Assembly (NCBI GenBank): GCA_031390755.1 | Contig: JANMTS010000116.1 | Location: 62,001-126,000 of the forward strand | Length of the DNA stretch: 64,000 bases | Origin: DATMER01 sp031390755 | GTDB taxonomy: Bacteria; Acidobacteriota; Thermoanaerobaculia; Multivoradales; UBA5704 | Direction of reading: 5' to 3' | Shown here: piece by piece, positions 61,488-64,000 of the stretch | How positions within the stretch are numbered: the stretch's first letter is position 1 | Layout of the letters: each line of letters starts with the position of its first letter | Program-made: the position numbers and the translations under genes | Notes under the pieces: generated by a model | The model's database searches: none | What the model saw: the letters and a program-made list of their open reading frames with translations, nothing else | What the model was told of the DNA's origin: nothing

Positions 61488-64000
61488 AGTGAAGTGGCGA
61501 GGCGGGCTGGTGCTGCTGCTGGCGCTGGCCTTTTCCTGCATATCCTCCGGTGCCCTCGTAGCGGCAGCGTCCGAGCCTCCGTCCCGCGCTGACATGGAGA
61601 AGGCCCGTGCCGCTGCCGTCGCGGCGCTTCCCGAGGTCTATCGGACCTGGGTGGAGGACGTGGAGATGCTGCTCACGGACGAGGAGTGGATCTCCTTCCT
61701 CGCCCTCGCCAAGGACTACCAGCGCGACGACTTCATCGCCCGCTTCTGGCAGGCCCGGGACGAGCAGCCGCGGACCGCGCGCAACGAGCTCCGCGAGGGC
61801 TGGGAGGCCCGCACCCGGGAGGCGCGGCAGCGCTTCGGCGATCTGCGCGACGCCCGCGCCCGCGCCATGCGGCTCAACGGCATCCCCGACGACGTGCTGC
61901 TCTCCGACTGCTCCATGGTCCTCTGGCCGATGGAGGTCTGGTACTACAGCCGCAGCGAGCGCTCCAAGGAGGAGCTGGTCCTCATTCTCTTCAAGAAGTG
62001 GTCGGCCGGGCGGTACCGGATCTGGGATCCGGCCGACGGCGTCGAAGCGCTGCTCGCCGACGGCGCCGCCGGCTCCGGCGAGCCGGTCGTCCGCGACGAC
62101 GGGTCCGGCCTTGCGGACGGACCCTCGGTCGGGGGCATCGGGAAGGTCCGGACCTGCGGCGACGACGAGCACGGCCGCCGGATCGCCGCGGCCGTCGGCT
62201 GGGTTCTCTCCCGCGACGACTGGCCCTTCCTGATGGCGAAGATCGACTCGCCGCCGGAGCCGCCGGGCGGCGAGTGGGTCTCGACGTTCGAGTCCTACCG
62301 CACCGACGTGCCGGCGGGTGCGGCGCTGCTCGACGCCAGCCTGGACATCAGCTTCCCGGGCCGGCAGCAGAGCCGCACGGTCGTCCAGGGAGTGCTCTCC
62401 GTCGGAGCTGCCGGATTGACGGAGCTGGCCGGGCACCGGTCCTACGACTTCCTGCTCACCGGCGAGGTGCTGACCGTCGGCGCGGCGGAGCTGGGCGTGC
62501 TCGACCGGTTCCGCTACCGGTTCAGCCTTCCCGTCGGACCGACGATCCCGCTCGTCTTCCAGAGGCCTTTGCGGCCTGGCGACTACACCCTGGTCGTCAA
62601 GGTGGAGGATCTGGGCTCCGGCCGGTTCTTCCGCGCCGAGCGTCCGCTCACCGTGCCGGCGGTGGACGCCGTCATGACGCCTCCTCCGCCCGCCGATCCC
62701 GACTCCGCCCGTCTCCTGGCCGAGGCGGAAGCGGCGCTGGCGAGCGGCGAAACGGTCGTGCGCATCCTGCCGCCGCCGGGCGAGCTGCCCACCGGCATGA
62801 ACCGCTTCGACACCCTGACCAGCCCGGACGTGGCCGAGGTCACCTTCGAGCTGGACGGCAAGCCCGTGCTCACCAAGCGGACGCCGCCGTTCAGCGTCGA
62901 GTTGGACCTGGGCCTCGTGCCGCGTCCCCGGACGCTGGTCGCGGTCGGCCACGATGCGGCCGGCAAGGAGCTGGCGCGGGATGAGCGCATGGTGAACGCC
63001 GCGGCGAACCGCTTCCGGGTCCGCCTCACCGAGCCGCGCCGGGGGCAGCACTATGCCAGCAGCCTGCTCGCCCGCGCCGACGTCGAGGCGCCGGACGGCG
63101 AGACCGTCGAGCGCGTCGAGGTCTTCCTCAACGAGACGAAGGTGGCGACCCTCTTCCAGCCGCCCTACACCCAGCCGGTCGTCCTGCCGAAGGACCAGCA
63201 GGTGGCCTACGTGCGGGCGGTGGCCTACCTGTCGGACGGCAACTCCACCGAGGATCTGGTCTTCGTCAACGCGCCGGACTACCTGGAGGAGCTGGATGTC
63301 GACTTCGTCGAGCTGTACACCGCGATGCTCGACCGGCGGGGGCGGCCGGTCGAGGGGATCGCGGAGAAGGACGTGAAGGTCGCGGAGGACGGCGTGCCGC
63401 AGACCGTCGTCCGCTTCGAGCGCGTCACGGACCTGCCGATCCACGCCGCCGTGGTGCTCGACGTCTCGGCCTCCATGGAGGACAGCCTGGACCAGGCGCG
63501 GTCCGCCGCGTTGCAGTTCCTCCAGCAGTCCGTCCGGCCGCGGGACCGGACCGCGCTGATCACCTTCAACGATCACCCCCACCTGGCGGTCAAGCTCACC
63601 AAGGACACCGACGCCCTGGCCGGCGGCCTGGCCGGCCTCAAGGCCGAGCGCGGCACGGCGCTCTACGACACGGTCGTCTTCGCGCTCTTCTATTTCAACG
63701 GCGTGAAGGGCCAGCGGGCGATCCTGCTGCTGTCGGACGGCAAGGACGAGGGGAGCCGGTTCGGCTGGGAGGAGGCGCTCGACTCCGCGCGCCGGGCCGG
63801 CGTGGCGATCTATCCGATCGGCCTGGGCTCCCAGGTAGAGAAGCGGAGGCTGGAGAAGCTGGCCGACGAGACCGGGGGGCGCGCGTTCTTCCTGGACGAC
63901 GCCTCCGGGCTGGCGCCCATCTACGCCTCGATCGAGCAGGAGCTGCGCTCGAAGTACCTGATCGCCTATCAGTCGACGAATTCGGGGAGGCGCGACCAGT
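61471..64000 (+). CDS. Secreted GWxTD and VWA domain protein, paralogue 2 (cut by window edge)
   Basis: At least 843 residues, open at the right edge. It repeats the architecture of paralogue 1: signal peptide (GGLVLLLALAFSCISSG), YRTWVEDVEMLLTDEE, the same middle blocks (PPPGELPTGMNRFDTLT) and a VWA domain with MIDAS DVSAS. The coordinates use ATG 61471, overlapping the previous gene by 17 bases; a GTG at 61489 is an alternative. It diverges in having an extra segment (about residues 180-230, glycine- and aspartate-rich). It arose by tandem duplication. Confidence 0.9.
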   Translation, partial: MAITHEVKWRGGLVLLLALAFSCISSGALVAAASEPPSRADMEKARAAAVAALPEVYRTWVEDVEMLLTDEEWISFLALAKDYQRDDFIARFWQARDEQPRTARNELREGWEARTREARQRFGDLRDARARAMRLNGIPDDVLLSDCSMVLWPMEVWYYSRSERSKEELVLILFKKWSAGRYRIWDPADGVEALLADGAAGSGEPVVRDDGSGLADGPSVGGIGKVRTCGDDEHGRRIAAAVGWVLSRDDWPFLMAKIDSPPEPPGGEWVSTFESYRTDVPAGAALLDASLDISFPGRQQSRTVVQGVLSVGAAGLTELAGHRSYDFLLTGEVLTVGAAELGVLDRFRYRFSLPVGPTIPLVFQRPLRPGDYTLVVKVEDLGSGRFFRAERPLTVPAVDAVMTPPPPADPDSARLLAEAEAALASGETVVRILPPPGELPTGMNRFDTLTSPDVAEVTFELDGKPVLTKRTPPFSVELDLGLVPRPRTLVAVGHDAAGKELARDERMVNAAANRFRVRLTEPRRGQHYASSLLARADVEAPDGETVERVEVFLNETKVATLFQPPYTQPVVLPKDQQVAYVRAVAYLSDGNSTEDLVFVNAPDYLEELDVDFVELYTAMLDRRGRPVEGIAEKDVKVAEDGVPQTVVRFERVTDLPIHAAVVLDVSASMEDSLDQARSAALQFLQQSVRPRDRTALITFNDHPHLAVKLTKDTDALAGGLAGLKAERGTALYDTVVFALFYFNGVKGQRAILLLSDGKDEGSRFGWEEALDSARRAGVAIYPIGLGSQVEKRRLEKLADETGGRAFFLDDASGLAPIYASIEQELRSKYLIAYQSTNSGRRDQ

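Overview
The window is GC-rich, densely coded bacterial chromosome. I infer a member of the Acidobacteriota. The main reason is the pair of secreted GWxTD plus von Willebrand A proteins at the right end, a pairing typical of that phylum. Secreted Asp-box (VPS10-like) proteins, a large M14 carboxypeptidase and a CehA/McbA-type hydrolase fit the same picture. No rRNA, tRNA, CRISPR array or insertion sequence was recognised. The assignment rests on protein families, not on a marker phylogeny.

Layout. Bases 1-17749, minus strand, hold a biosynthetic operon. A fatty acyl-AMP ligase (FAAL) is followed by a kinase-like phosphotransferase and then a giant modular type I polyketide synthase (PKS) that runs off the left edge. 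The PKS reads ACP-KS-KR-ACP-KS-(dead AT)-KR-ACP-KS-AT-KR-ACP-KS-AT... The first module has no AT. The second has an AT without its catalytic serine and without the small subdomain that carries the catalytic histidine. Bases 18199-25628 carry a small hydrophobic protein, HemW, a RelE-type toxin-antitoxin pair, a lone antitoxin, HflX, a LON-domain protein, LepA and a SUI1-like protein. Bases 25640-32105 are a complete SUF iron-sulfur operon (Rrf2 regulator, SufB, C, D, S, U, T) with a readable promoter and operator. Bases 32215-40101 hold a DUF1203 protein, a secreted M14 peptidase, ribosomal protein S21 with a clear terminator, an Asp-box protein and a LolA-like protein. Bases 40276-43821 hold two small proteins, one an orphan DUF433 antitoxin, then a NatAB-type ABC exporter and a rhomboid-fold protein without catalytic residues. 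Bases 43869-47803 encode a secreted PHP-type hydrolase and a companion. Bases 47985-50874 hold a 51-residue membrane peptide, a SyrD/PvdE-type exporter and an SPFH protein. Bases 51346-58743 hold an unrecognised protein, TerC, ApaG, an inserted restriction-modification unit, MnmA and a cysteine desulfurase. The two GWxTD/VWA paralogues close the window.

Two genome-plasticity signals stand out. A family of roughly 270-base intergenic repeats, built from a TTGCGCGCAA palindrome and GAGTCGCG-like units, occurs at 32706-32977 and 50931-51201, with a short piece at 18668-18706. The second copy sits beside a 34-base relic of the DUF1203 gene that precedes the first copy, so it looks like a duplicated and partly deleted segment. 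Separately, the restriction-modification pair at 53952-56442 is flanked by direct repeats of the last 73-76 bases of mnmA plus 9 bases beyond its stop. That is the footprint of insertion with a long target duplication.

Functional links. FAAL should activate a fatty acid and load it on the N-terminal carrier of the PKS, so the product is probably a lipid-primed polyketide with hydroxyl groups (only ketoreductases are seen). The SUF operon makes iron-sulfur clusters, which HemW itself needs. The second cysteine desulfurase is translationally coupled to mnmA and so probably supplies sulfur for tRNA thiolation.
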